In this document: piece after piece, positions 15,852-23,161 of the stretch | Layout: every line of letters begins with the position of its first letter | Position numbering within the stretch: position 1 is the stretch's first letter | Origin: Clostridiales bacterium | GTDB lineage: Bacteria > Bacillota > Clostridia > Oscillospirales > CAG-272 | Assembly (NCBI GenBank): GCA_022791195.1 | Contig: JAAVYP010000012.1 | Span: 1-35,991 of the forward strand | Reading direction: 5' to 3' | Length of the DNA: 35,991 nt | Translations under genes and position numbers: made by a program | Notes under the pieces: model-generated | Seen by the model: the letters and a program-made list of their open reading frames with translations, nothing else | Database searches by the model: none | What the model was told of the DNA's origin: nothing

Positions 15852-15913
15852 AACACTAAGAAAACATTTACTCTAAGCATGCAGCAGCCGCGCAAAGAAA
15901 GGATCATACAGCA

Positions 15914-17299
15914 ATGCAGCTCACAGGAAACTATCTTCTCGATTCAAGTCATATGGACCAAGCGCTAAACCTGAACCGCGCTTTCGATTTAACAAAACGC
16001 GAATTCGTCAACATGAAAGGCGCCAAGTGCGCTCTTTATGCCGTCAGCGGACTCATTAAAGATACAGTTCTCACCGAAACACTCAATTTTTTCATGCGCT
16101 TTGACGGTGAATCCGAGCAAGAAATTGCAGCCATTCCCTATATTGAAACCGCCAACATGAATCAAATCGAAGACATTAAAAACGCGGTTCTAAAAGGCGA
16201 CACTGCGATCCTGCGCGAGCATTGCCGCAGTGCTGCCATTGTATATGCCCGCAACTATCCCATGCGCGGCATTGAAGAACCCGAAAACGACAAAGTATTG
16301 CGCGGCTCTCGTGACGGCTTTGGCGAATCATTAATTCTCAACACCTCTCTGATTCGCCGCCGAATCCGGGACGCCAATCTCTGTATAGAAAACATTGTCA
16401 TCGGCGCTTCTACCCGTACTGATGTAGCTGTCTGTTATGTAGACGGCTTGGCTGACGCCCCCTTTTTAAACACCATCAAAAAGAAGCTAAATGCGATTGA
16501 TACCGATTCGTTAAACATGGGGGCTGAATCCATTGCCGAAATGCTGATCAAAAAAAGATGGTACAATCCTTTTCCCAAAATACGCTATACCGAGCGGCCG
16601 GATACAGTTTGCGCCCATTTACTGGAGGGCAGCATTATCATCCTTTGCGATAACTATCCCGCAGCGATGATTCTGCCCACCTCTATTTTTGACTTTATTC
16701 AAGAGACGGATGATTTTTATTTTCCGCCGCTTGTTGGCTCTTACCTGCGTATCATACGCATCATTATTGTATTACTGACCTTATACTTGCTTCCGGTGTG
16801 GGCGCTGATTCAAAGTAATCCCGACAAAACACCCGAGCTTTTAAAATTTATTATCATATCCAACGAAGCACAGCTTCCACTCATTTTTCAAATTTTTATC
16901 GCTGAAATTGCCATTGACGGCCTCAAGCTCGCCTCTTTAAACACACCAAGCATGCTGGGCAATTCGCTCTCGGTGGTAGCCGGACTTATATTAAGTGACT
17001 TTGCCGTCGCGGCCGGTTGGTTTGAGCCTGGCGTGGTACTTTATGTAGCCATTACCGCCTTAGGCACATTCACCCAAGTCAGCTACGAGCTTGGCTTTGC
17101 TCTCAAATTTATGCGGCTGTTCATGTTCCTCTGCGCGTCGCTATTCGGCCTTTGGGGATTCATTATTTCTGATCTGCTCATGAAAGTGCTTATTATTCTT
17201 AACAAAGGGGTTGGCGGACGAGGCTATCTCTATCCGCTCATTCCTTTTAATGGTAATGCATTGAAACGATTGTTGATTCGCACAAAAAAAACACATTGA
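15914..17299 (+). CDS. spoVAF: GerA-family spore germination protein, SpoVAF-like
   Basis: A 461-aa spore inner-membrane protein. Residues 1 to about 275 are soluble (including GSRDGFGESLILNTSLIRRR, a GerA hallmark), followed by about five membrane segments. The C-terminal GYLYPLIPFNGNALKRLL and the MLGNSLSVVAGLILSDFAV stretch resemble SpoVAF more than the nutrient receptor GerAA, and no GerAB or GerAC partners are present. SpoVAF is linked to the SpoVA dipicolinate channel. Here it is convergent with sigF, whereas in Bacillus spoVA genes follow spoIIA in the same direction. The start has an AAAGGA site 10-11 bases away. An orphan GerAA is the alternative. Confidence 0.8.
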   Translation: MQLTGNYLLDSSHMDQALNLNRAFDLTKREFVNMKGAKCALYAVSGLIKDTVLTETLNFFMRFDGESEQEIAAIPYIETANMNQIEDIKNAVLKGDTAILREHCRSAAIVYARNYPMRGIEEPENDKVLRGSRDGFGESLILNTSLIRRRIRDANLCIENIVIGASTRTDVAVCYVDGLADAPFLNTIKKKLNAIDTDSLNMGAESIAEMLIKKRWYNPFPKIRYTERPDTVCAHLLEGSIIILCDNYPAAMILPTSIFDFIQETDDFYFPPLVGSYLRIIRIIIVLLTLYLLPVWALIQSNPDKTPELLKFIIISNEAQLPLIFQIFIAEIAIDGLKLASLNTPSMLGNSLSVVAGLILSDFAVAAGWFEPGVVLYVAITALGTFTQVSYELGFALKFMRLFMFLCASLFGLWGFIISDLLMKVLIILNKGVGGRGYLYPLIPFNGNALKRLLIRTKKTH

Positions 17300-17328
17300 G
17301 ACAGGTTATAATGCCTGTCTCAATGTGT
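17291..17328. terminator. Bidirectional terminator shared by spoVAF and sigF
   Basis: A perfect 15-bp stem, 17291-17305 with 17314-17328, with an 8-base loop. T-rich DNA follows on both strands. Its arms encode the last codons of both genes: the spoVAF stop (17297-17299) is in the left arm and the sigF stop (17306-17308) in the loop. Confidence 0.9.
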
Positions 17329-18010
17329 TCATAATTTTCTTTTCCTCTCTCGAAATTTTCACTTGTGACAAGCCCAGCATTTGGCCGGTCTGCTGTTGGG
17401 ACATATCTTTAAAAAATCGCAGCATAATAATTTTTTGCTGAATCTCCGGCAATGCTTTAATCGCCTGCGCCAGTGCAATTCTGTCAGTCAACATCTCCAT
17501 TTCATTATTTTTGTCTGCCACAAAATCCCCCAGTTCACCATCGTCATCCCCAACGGATTCATTCAGCGAATGAACGGGATTCACGGCATCTAATGCATAG
17601 ATCAACTCATCTGTGCTCATTTCACAAAGCACTGCCAACTCCGTCAGCTTTGGCTCTCTTCCCTGCTCTTTAATAAATGCCTCTTTTTTCCGCAGAATTT
17701 CAATCCCCTGACGCTTGGTTTGACGGCTGACCTTAATCATACCATCATCGCGCAAGAAACGTCTGATTTCTCCCAAAATTAAAGGCACCGCATAGGTAGA
17801 AAACATGCATTCATAAGAAAAATCAAAACTGCGCACGGCTTTAATCATGCCAATAGCGCCAATTTGCACTAAATCTTCAAAATCAACTCCTCTGTCTGTA
17901 AATTTCAGTGCAATCCTTTTCACGAGTCCTAAATTTGAAGAGATAATCTCTTCAAATGCTTTCTCATCGCCAGCCTGCGCCTTTTTCAACAAAGCTTCGT
18001 TATCACGCAT
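17306..18010 (-). CDS. sigF: Forespore sigma factor F
   Basis: The first compartment-specific sigma factor of sporulation, active in the forespore after release from SpoIIAB. The 234-aa protein has region 2 (DFEDLVQIGAIGMIKAVRSF and the core-binding FSTYAVPLILGEIRRFLRDDG), region 3, and region 4 (LSQVKISREEKKI) with a helix-turn-helix. Length matches SigF (about 235-255 aa). The ATG at 18010 comes 13 bases after the spoIIAB stop, with a weak AAAGAAAG site. Gene order spoIIAA-spoIIAB-sigF identifies it as SigF and not SigG or SigB. Confidence 0.95.
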   Translation of the reverse strand: MRDNEALLKKAQAGDEKAFEEIISSNLGLVKRIALKFTDRGVDFEDLVQIGAIGMIKAVRSFDFSYECMFSTYAVPLILGEIRRFLRDDGMIKVSRQTKRQGIEILRKKEAFIKEQGREPKLTELAVLCEMSTDELIYALDAVNPVHSLNESVGDDDGELGDFVADKNNEMEMLTDRIALAQAIKALPEIQQKIIMLRFFKDMSQQQTGQMLGLSQVKISREEKKIMNTLRQAL

Positions 18011-18023
18011 TTAATCACTTTCT

Positions 18024-18458
18024 TTACTTTTTTATGCGCTTGGTCATGGTTACGGTAGTGCCGTAGCCAGCACAGGATCTTACTTTAAGCTTATCTGTAA
18101 AAGATTCCATAATCGCAAATCCCATACCGCCTCTTTCGCCTGACTCATCCGGTGTATATAGAGGCTCCATCGCTTTTTTGACATCGGGAATACCGCAGCC
18201 CCTATCTTTAATTTGAATCACCACGCGGCCGTCATCATAATACTTAGCGCATATGTAAATTTTTCCTTCTGTCTCCCGATACGCATGCACAACGCAGTTG
18301 GTTACCGCCTCGCTGACAACGGTTCGAATATCGCCAAGCTCGTCCACCGCCGGATCAAGCTGTCCGACGAAGGCAGAAACCGCATATCTGGCATAGCTTT
18401 CGTTAATCGACTTTGAGGGAATGGTAAGGCGCATTTCATTCACTATATGACTTTTCAC
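18024..18458 (-). CDS. spoIIAB: Anti-sigma F factor and protein kinase
   Basis: Binds and inhibits SigF and phosphorylates SpoIIAA. The protein is a GHKL-fold kinase with the N box SEAVTNCVVHAY, the G1 box DRGCGIPD and the G2 box GGMGFAIM. I start it at the GTG at 18458 because an AAAGGA site lies 9 bases upstream; this gives 144 aa, close to the 146 aa of B. subtilis SpoIIAB, and an N terminus (KSHIVNEMRL) that aligns with it. The start lies one base after the spoIIAA stop, so translation is coupled. Confidence 0.93.
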   Translation of the reverse strand: MKSHIVNEMRLTIPSKSINESYARYAVSAFVGQLDPAVDELGDIRTVVSEAVTNCVVHAYRETEGKIYICAKYYDDGRVVIQIKDRGCGIPDVKKAMEPLYTPDESGERGGMGFAIMESFTDKLKVRSCAGYGTTVTMTKRIKK

Positions 18459-18459
18459 T

Positions 18460-18777
18460 TTACTTGATCCTTTCAATTGGTACAATTTTATCAAGCCCGG
18501 CCATCAGCATAATGCGAGCTACTGAATCAGTGGGATTTATCACCTTTAGTGCCGCACCAATATCGGTGGCCGTGGCATATCGTCCCATAATCAACCCAAG
18601 GCCGGAAGAATCCATAAAAGAAACCGAACTCAAATTAATCTTTATCTCTTTGGGATGCAAGGATAAAATTTGCTTGTCCATTTCTTTTCGGATTTCTTTG
18701 GCTGTATGATGATCGATTTCGCCCAAAACATAAAGAATAAGTTGATTCCCTTCCATTTTTGATTGTACATTCATCAT
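18460..18777 (-). CDS. spoIIAA: Anti-anti-sigma F factor
   Basis: A STAS-domain protein of 105 aa that frees SigF by binding SpoIIAB when dephosphorylated. The phosphorylation motif SFMDSSGLGLIMGRY is intact, with the regulatory Ser after Asp. The ATG at 18777 is preceded by AAAGGA; a TTG at 18780 or the ATG at 18774 cannot be excluded. It is first in the spoIIA operon. The upstream AAAGGGTAT and GTAAATAA could be a weak SigH promoter, but I could not make a firm call. Upstream DNA to 18999 holds no gene. Confidence 0.93.
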   Translation of the reverse strand: MMNVQSKMEGNQLILYVLGEIDHHTAKEIRKEMDKQILSLHPKEIKINLSSVSFMDSSGLGLIMGRYATATDIGAALKVINPTDSVARIMLMAGLDKIVPIERIK

Positions 18778-18999
18778 CAAACATATTTCCTTTTCTTATT
18801 TACAGCAAAAGAATAACATACCCTTTTTAAAAAGAGTGTCACAATGCGGTGTCGAAACAAATTTCTTTTTTTCAATTCTCATTTTTATATGATATCATAA
18901 TGTCCATGACAGCTTTGATATATAAAAGCCTGTGGGCCTATTATTCCTATATAAACACTAAAACAGCTTCTGACAAAATATCATTTACAATAAAAAAAT

Positions 19000-19025
19000 G
19001 CAGGTCGTCTATACAGACGACCTGC
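19000..19025 (-). terminator. Terminator after the solute-binding protein
   Basis: A perfect 11-bp stem, GCAGGTCGTCT (19000-19010) with 19015-19025, with loop ATAC. On the minus strand a run of seven T follows. A clear intrinsic terminator 12 bases after the stop codon. Confidence 0.93.
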
Positions 19026-19036
19026 AAATATTCTTA

Positions 19037-20554
19037 TTATTTTTTACCTGTTTTATCGTAAACAGCCTGTAAATCCTCAAGACCAAATTGAATTTCTTTT
19101 GAAGTAGAATTCTTAGCCATGTTGATTTGAGATGCAATACGGGTAGCATCAATGCCATCACCAAACGTGCTGTTAATGCCCTTGCCCCATTTATAGATGT
19201 CAACAACTTCGTATACACGATTGTCGAAGATGACGTCAAGCATATCTGCCGACTCTTCATCACGCAAATACTTATAAGTCAACGCTCTGTCAACATAAGC
19301 TTTGTAAGTAGTCTGAGATGCCAAGCAAGTCATAGCCTCTAAAATGGTAGCGGTTCTTTCCGGATCCGGCGCAGTCAGAGGAATTGCCACTGTATTGGCC
19401 TGGCCCCAGCTCATACCCGAACGATAGTTTTCCTGACTCTTATCGGCTTTCGGAAGCGGCAGAATACCAAATTCACAGTCAACTCCGCGGAGCAGTTTAC
19501 ATCTGTTCATACCTGTTACGTTGAAGAGCGCTTCTTTTCTCGCCATCATACCGCCAAAACCATCAGTCCAAAGGTCACCGTCTACAGAGCCTAAGTCTTG
19601 CAAACGACCTGAAAGCATAGAATAGTTTGTATTACCAACAATATCTCTTACTCTGGTCCAACTATCTACTAATGTATCAAGATTATCGGTAAAGCAATAA
19701 ACAGGCACATCGTTTGCATCTTTTTTCGTAACCTGAGCACCGCAACCTACCATCATGGCAACATAGTTATACTGCTCACCAATGTGGCCATAAATATCGC
19801 CAAATTCCATTTCGTTATTACCGGTTGCATCTCTCGATACCGCCTGAACCATTCTAAACATCTCTTCAATCGTCCAGTCACCGGCTTTAACCATGTCATA
19901 TAAATTGTTATTATAGTCGGGCGCCAAATTATACGTACCAACCATCTCTTTTACAAAGTATACAACCCACGTAGCCTGTTTATCAACCAGCGTTAAATCG
20001 CTGATTGTAAAATACAAGTGGTTATTTACAGAAAGCTGTTCATTAGCACTTTGATCCCAATAATCTTCCTGCAAATTCAGGATATCCGAATAATCCATCA
20101 AATCAAGCAACAGACCTTCGGTTGCCATGGTAGCTGCATTGTGCAAGTTGGCACTGACCAAGTCAAAATCATCGGTACCAGCCAAAATAGATTGACGCGC
20201 ACGGTTTAAAAACGCATCGCCGCCCGCCTGCTCAATATAACTAATATTGATATTCAGCTTTTCTTCCAGCTTTTTGTCACGCTCCAGAACGGCATCATTG
20301 ATTACGTCGCCTTGTAAGTCTTTATTATAATAAAACTCAAAAGCGCCCCAGTGATCACCGCCGAGTGAACCCCAAGTCAAAATTCTGAAATCATAACCAT
20401 TGAATCCAGAGTAGTCTAAATTTGTCGGCCACTCGTAATTTGTGCTGCTGCTTGCGTCTGTGTTGTTCGTAGAACCGCTATCGTCCTTCTTACACGAAGC
20501 AAACACACACAGCACCATCACAAATACCAGCAGCATCGCCAATATTTTTTTCAT
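19037..20554 (-). CDS. Orphan extracellular solute-binding lipoprotein
   Basis: A 505-aa lipoprotein of the family 1 solute-binding proteins that deliver oligosaccharides to ABC importers. The signal ends in the lipobox VFASC with Cys21, followed by a Ser/Thr/Asn linker (24-40). The mature part begins GYDFRILTWGSLGG and contains VINDAVLERDKKLEEKLNI, a typical lobe-1 segment of this group. No permease or ATPase gene is next to it, so it must share membrane subunits encoded elsewhere or act as a binding protein only. It has a perfect SigA promoter and its own terminator. Ribosome site is AGGAGG before ATG 20554. Substrate unknown. Confidence 0.88.
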   Translation of the reverse strand: MKKILAMLLVFVMVLCVFASCKKDDSGSTNNTDASSSTNYEWPTNLDYSGFNGYDFRILTWGSLGGDHWGAFEFYYNKDLQGDVINDAVLERDKKLEEKLNINISYIEQAGGDAFLNRARQSILAGTDDFDLVSANLHNAATMATEGLLLDLMDYSDILNLQEDYWDQSANEQLSVNNHLYFTISDLTLVDKQATWVVYFVKEMVGTYNLAPDYNNNLYDMVKAGDWTIEEMFRMVQAVSRDATGNNEMEFGDIYGHIGEQYNYVAMMVGCGAQVTKKDANDVPVYCFTDNLDTLVDSWTRVRDIVGNTNYSMLSGRLQDLGSVDGDLWTDGFGGMMARKEALFNVTGMNRCKLLRGVDCEFGILPLPKADKSQENYRSGMSWGQANTVAIPLTAPDPERTATILEAMTCLASQTTYKAYVDRALTYKYLRDEESADMLDVIFDNRVYEVVDIYKWGKGINSTFGDGIDATRIASQINMAKNSTSKEIQFGLEDLQAVYDKTGKK

Positions 20555-20593
20555 GTTTTCCTCCTAACATAATGATAAACTAATTCTGCTTTC

Positions 20594-20622
20594 ATTATAT
20601 ATAAACAAGATGTCATTGTCAA
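20594..20622 (-). promoter_or_regulatory. Consensus promoter of the solute-binding protein
   Basis: On the minus strand TTGACA, 17 bases, TATAAT: a perfect match. Start site near 20587, about 33 bases before the ATG. A palindrome TGTGTACACA (20632-20641) lies just upstream of the -35. Confidence 0.92.
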
Positions 20623-20652
20623 TTAATATTTTGTGTACACATGATTAACTGC

Positions 20653-20703
20653 TATCGATTCAAAAAGATAGCCGACACAAAGGTGTCGGCTATCGAATCG
20701 ATA
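20653..20703 (-). terminator. Terminator after the CBM9-like gene, nested palindrome
   Basis: Inner stem of 12 bp (GATAGCCGACAC, 20667-20678, with 20683-20694) followed on the minus strand by T5. An outer 9-bp stem (TATCGATTC, 20653-20661, with 20695-20703) encloses it, so the U tract lies in an internal bulge. Confidence 0.85.
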
Positions 20704-20739
20704 TACTAACCTTGCGAAAATAATTTACTTGCGTACAAA

Positions 20740-21687
20740 TTATTTATTAAAGCAAGTCTTTTTAATCACAACAGCTGCGCCCAATGCGGCAAATGCTGCA
20801 ATGACAATCATAACAATCGGATCAGCAGTTTTCGGGTTGATCGGATTGCCAGAAGGATCGGTTTCATCAACAGGACCTGACGGATTAGGACCAGGACCCC
20901 AAGTAGGAGCCGTATTCGAAGGTTTAGGTGCATCTATCGGAACTTCTTCGCCTAATTCGATGTAGTCATAGTATTCAGACTTCCATGCATCCTGATAACC
21001 ATAGCTGTTATTCATAACAACGATTTCCTCTTTGAAAGGATCAAGAGAAAGCTGGCTGTGAATCATGCAGTTGATACCAATCTGGGTACCTTTTGACGAG
21101 TTGTCAAGCGGAATCGCATACTCAGCATACCATGTGCCGTTCGAGCCGGCGCTGGCTTTTGCGGTGAAACCGGTGTTCCATGTATCCCAGTCACGTGTAG
21201 CCCAACCTAAACGGTTAACACGATACTGAGAAGAAGTGCTGGATTTATTGGTCCAGTCAACAAAGAACTCGATACAGTCATCGTCCCAAATATTATGAGC
21301 ATCCGATGTATCTGCGGTTACGTGTTCGCATTTGCTGCCTGTGATTAACTGTTTACCGCACTGGCTGCAGATATGGAAGTGAGAAGCAGAATCCCACACG
21401 CCCGGATCAATAACCTCTACAAATACATACAGGTTATTGTCATCATAAACCAGCCAGCACTGTCCTTTTAAGTCAGCCGGTAAAGGCAACTCCTGGAAAG
21501 TCTGCGTAATCGGCAGGCAAAGACCGTAATCATATGCCGGATCCTTCTGTCCGTCTACTGTAACTGGGTAGTTAGAAATCTTTGGTACTTCACCATATGA
21601 TTCCAAACTGCGGTTTGCGCTTGATGACACTGCGAAAACGCTGACCATAACGGCAACGACGAGCATCAGCACTGTCACTTTTTTCAT
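20740..21687 (-). CDS. Surface CBM9-like protein with zinc-ribbon insert
   Basis: A 315-aa exported protein. Residues 1-24 are a signal peptide (ends AVSSSA). Residues 35-245 look like a CBM9/DOMON-type beta-sandwich that binds carbohydrate (VDGQKDPAYDYG, DNNLYVFVEVIDP, WDDDCIEFFVDW, WYAEYAIPL). Between strands there is an insert with HICSQCGKQLITGSKCEH (Cys107, Cys110, Cys120, His122) that could hold zinc. A Pro-rich linker follows, then NPKTADP (284-290), a hydrophobic helix and KK, resembling a variant sortase signal. The ribosome site is GGAGG. It lies between the GH109-like gene and the solute-binding protein. It may help bind glycans at the surface. Confidence 0.75.
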   Translation of the reverse strand: MKKVTVLMLVVAVMVSVFAVSSSANRSLESYGEVPKISNYPVTVDGQKDPAYDYGLCLPITQTFQELPLPADLKGQCWLVYDDNNLYVFVEVIDPGVWDSASHFHICSQCGKQLITGSKCEHVTADTSDAHNIWDDDCIEFFVDWTNKSSTSSQYRVNRLGWATRDWDTWNTGFTAKASAGSNGTWYAEYAIPLDNSSKGTQIGINCMIHSQLSLDPFKEEIVVMNNSYGYQDAWKSEYYDYIELGEEVPIDAPKPSNTAPTWGPGPNPSGPVDETDPSGNPINPKTADPIVMIVIAAFAALGAAVVIKKTCFNK

Positions 21688-21742
21688 TTTATTTCCTCCA
21701 AATTAATAATAAAATACATTTTGATAAAACTCAAAACTCTCC

Positions 21743-21770
21743 CTACACAATTTTTATGTAAATTGTATAG
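21743..21770. promoter_or_regulatory. Leader hairpin of the CBM9-like gene
   Basis: Arms CTACACAATTT (21743-21753) and AAATTGTATAG (21760-21770) pair fully on the minus-strand RNA with one G.U. It begins about 6 bases after the predicted start site, so it is either a 5' stabilising hairpin or an operator. Confidence 0.5.
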
Positions 21771-21782
21771 TTCCTTGGTCAC

Positions 21783-21811
21783 ATAATACCATAGTATCGT
21801 CATTTTGTCAA
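21783..21811 (-). promoter_or_regulatory. Promoter of the CBM9-like gene
   Basis: On the minus strand TTGACA, 17 bases, TATTAT preceded by TGG. Start site near 21776, which gives an 88-base leader. It shows that this gene is transcribed independently of the upstream oxidoreductase-like gene. Confidence 0.88.
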
Positions 21812-21826
21812 GAGGTAAATTTGAAT

Positions 21827-23089
21827 TTATTTTACAAAATCGAAATATTCAAACTTGTCGCCTTCAAACAAGTCATCATAAACCACATCAAGCGCATAGG
21901 GCGACTTAGGCGAAGGTTTGCGGTCAACCCATTTACCGTCTGTAAAGTCCGGAATCGGAACAGGCATAGAGCCCATTGCGATGGATTGCTCAGACAAGCA
22001 GGAAACAACCGACATGCAAACCGAATCATAAACATCAATCGGCGGTTCCTCGTGATTACGAACGCTTTCAAAGAACGCGCGGAGCACTAACGTATCCATA
22101 CCGCCATGTGCATCCTGAATGCCCTCTTCCTTATATTTGCGCCATAACGGATGGTCATATTGATCGATATAATTCTTCATATCGGCAAATTCATGGCCTT
22201 CGTTCATGCCATCTAAGTAAAGACGGTTGCCGTCTTCCATCCAAATGCCGTTTGTACCCTGTACACGGCCGCCTCTGGAATAGCCTCTCGGCAATGTAAT
22301 ATCATGCGTCAGCACCATATTTTCGCCGTTGGCACATTTAATAACTGTGGTTGTGATATCACCGTTATTAATCTGCTTGCCGTACATCGGATGCTCTTTA
22401 CCGCCGTTTTTGTTAATATAGTCATAAAGACCTCTTGCCTTGGTAGAAGTAGCTGTCAAAGAAAGCATACGGTTACCGCGGTTGATATCAAGATAATACA
22501 GCATCGGGCCAAGCTCATGTGTCGGATACAGTTCTCCGTTCCGGCATTTGGTATGGAACGATCTCTCCATGCCACTTGCATAACTGTCTGCCAAGCCGCG
22601 CAGATCATGCTGATAACCGCCGCCTACATAGACAACCTCGCCGAAAATACCTTTTTTAATCATATTGTACATAGCCATCTCATACCGGCCGTAGCAGCAG
22701 TTTTCCAAAGCCATGCAGTGCACGCCTGTGCGCTCATGCGTGCGCACAAGATCCCAACACTCCTGCAAGCTGGAAACCGGTCCTACCTCAAAGGCAGCAG
22801 GAATGCCTGCTTCCATCGAATCGATGGCAATTTTATAGTGTGCGTTCCAAGAGGACGGAATCAAAATACAGTCGATATCTTTTCTTGCCAGAATATCGTG
22901 ATAATTGAGTGTACCGTCAATATCGTGACCATACTTTTCCTCTACTAACTTTTTGCCTTTCTGCATACGATCTTCTTTCAGATCACATACAACCACGATA
23001 TCAATATCGTTCATATTGTTTATGATCCCGTTCAGAACGCCGTATCCACGGCCGCCAAGGCCTATGTAGCCTACCCGAAGTTTTTCCAT
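21827..23089 (-). CDS. GH109-like Gfo/Idh/MocA family enzyme
   Basis: A 420-aa NAD(P)-binding protein. The Rossmann fold begins RVGYIGLGGRGYG, and the C-terminal half is the alpha/beta domain of this superfamily. Blocks ALENCCYGRYEMAMYNMI, GGGYQHDLR, ELYPTHELGPMLYYLDINRG and NGDITTTVIKCANGE are those I associate with GH109, alpha-N-acetylgalactosaminidases that use NAD+ in a redox hydrolysis mechanism. The absence of a signal peptide predicts cytoplasmic action. The start at 23089 has no good nearby ribosome site: a strong AAGGAGGT lies 35 bases upstream, separated by a small hairpin. It is 72 bases after the DUF4832 gene. A simple sugar dehydrogenase is the alternative. Confidence 0.75.
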   Translation of the reverse strand: MEKLRVGYIGLGGRGYGVLNGIINNMNDIDIVVVCDLKEDRMQKGKKLVEEKYGHDIDGTLNYHDILARKDIDCILIPSSWNAHYKIAIDSMEAGIPAAFEVGPVSSLQECWDLVRTHERTGVHCMALENCCYGRYEMAMYNMIKKGIFGEVVYVGGGYQHDLRGLADSYASGMERSFHTKCRNGELYPTHELGPMLYYLDINRGNRMLSLTATSTKARGLYDYINKNGGKEHPMYGKQINNGDITTTVIKCANGENMVLTHDITLPRGYSRGGRVQGTNGIWMEDGNRLYLDGMNEGHEFADMKNYIDQYDHPLWRKYKEEGIQDAHGGMDTLVLRAFFESVRNHEEPPIDVYDSVCMSVVSCLSEQSIAMGSMPVPIPDFTDGKWVDRKPSPKSPYALDVVYDDLFEGDKFEYFDFVK

Positions 23090-23099
23090 TGTGTTTTTT

Positions 23100-23132
23100 G
23101 CTTTCTTCTGATATGAGAAAGCGAACCTCCTT
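23100..23132 (-). promoter_or_regulatory. Strong SD separated from its ATG by a hairpin
   Basis: On the minus strand AAGGAGGT (23132-23125), then a 7-bp hairpin (arms 23116-23122 and 23100-23106), then AAAAAACACA and the ATG at 23089. The linear SD-to-ATG distance is about 35 bases and falls to about 12 with the hairpin folded out. Confidence 0.5.
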
Positions 23133-23161
23133 GAATTATATAAATTTTATTTCAAAGCAAA

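Larger units (their letters stand above)
15562..15913. other. Intergenic region between tRNA-Arg and spoVAF
   Basis: 352 bases without a gene. It holds the minus-strand tRNA promoter near 15582-15610 and a possible sporulation promoter near 15845 on the plus strand. A 9-bp inverted repeat (ATTCACTTT at 15564-15572, AAAGTGAAT at 15654-15662) flanks the tRNA promoter. The middle is AT-rich with nothing else recognisable. Confidence 0.6.

Noticed and set aside
22304-22948. Plus-strand 214-codon frame inside the GH109-like gene
   Set aside because: Fully antisense to conserved family blocks; no independent evidence of coding.
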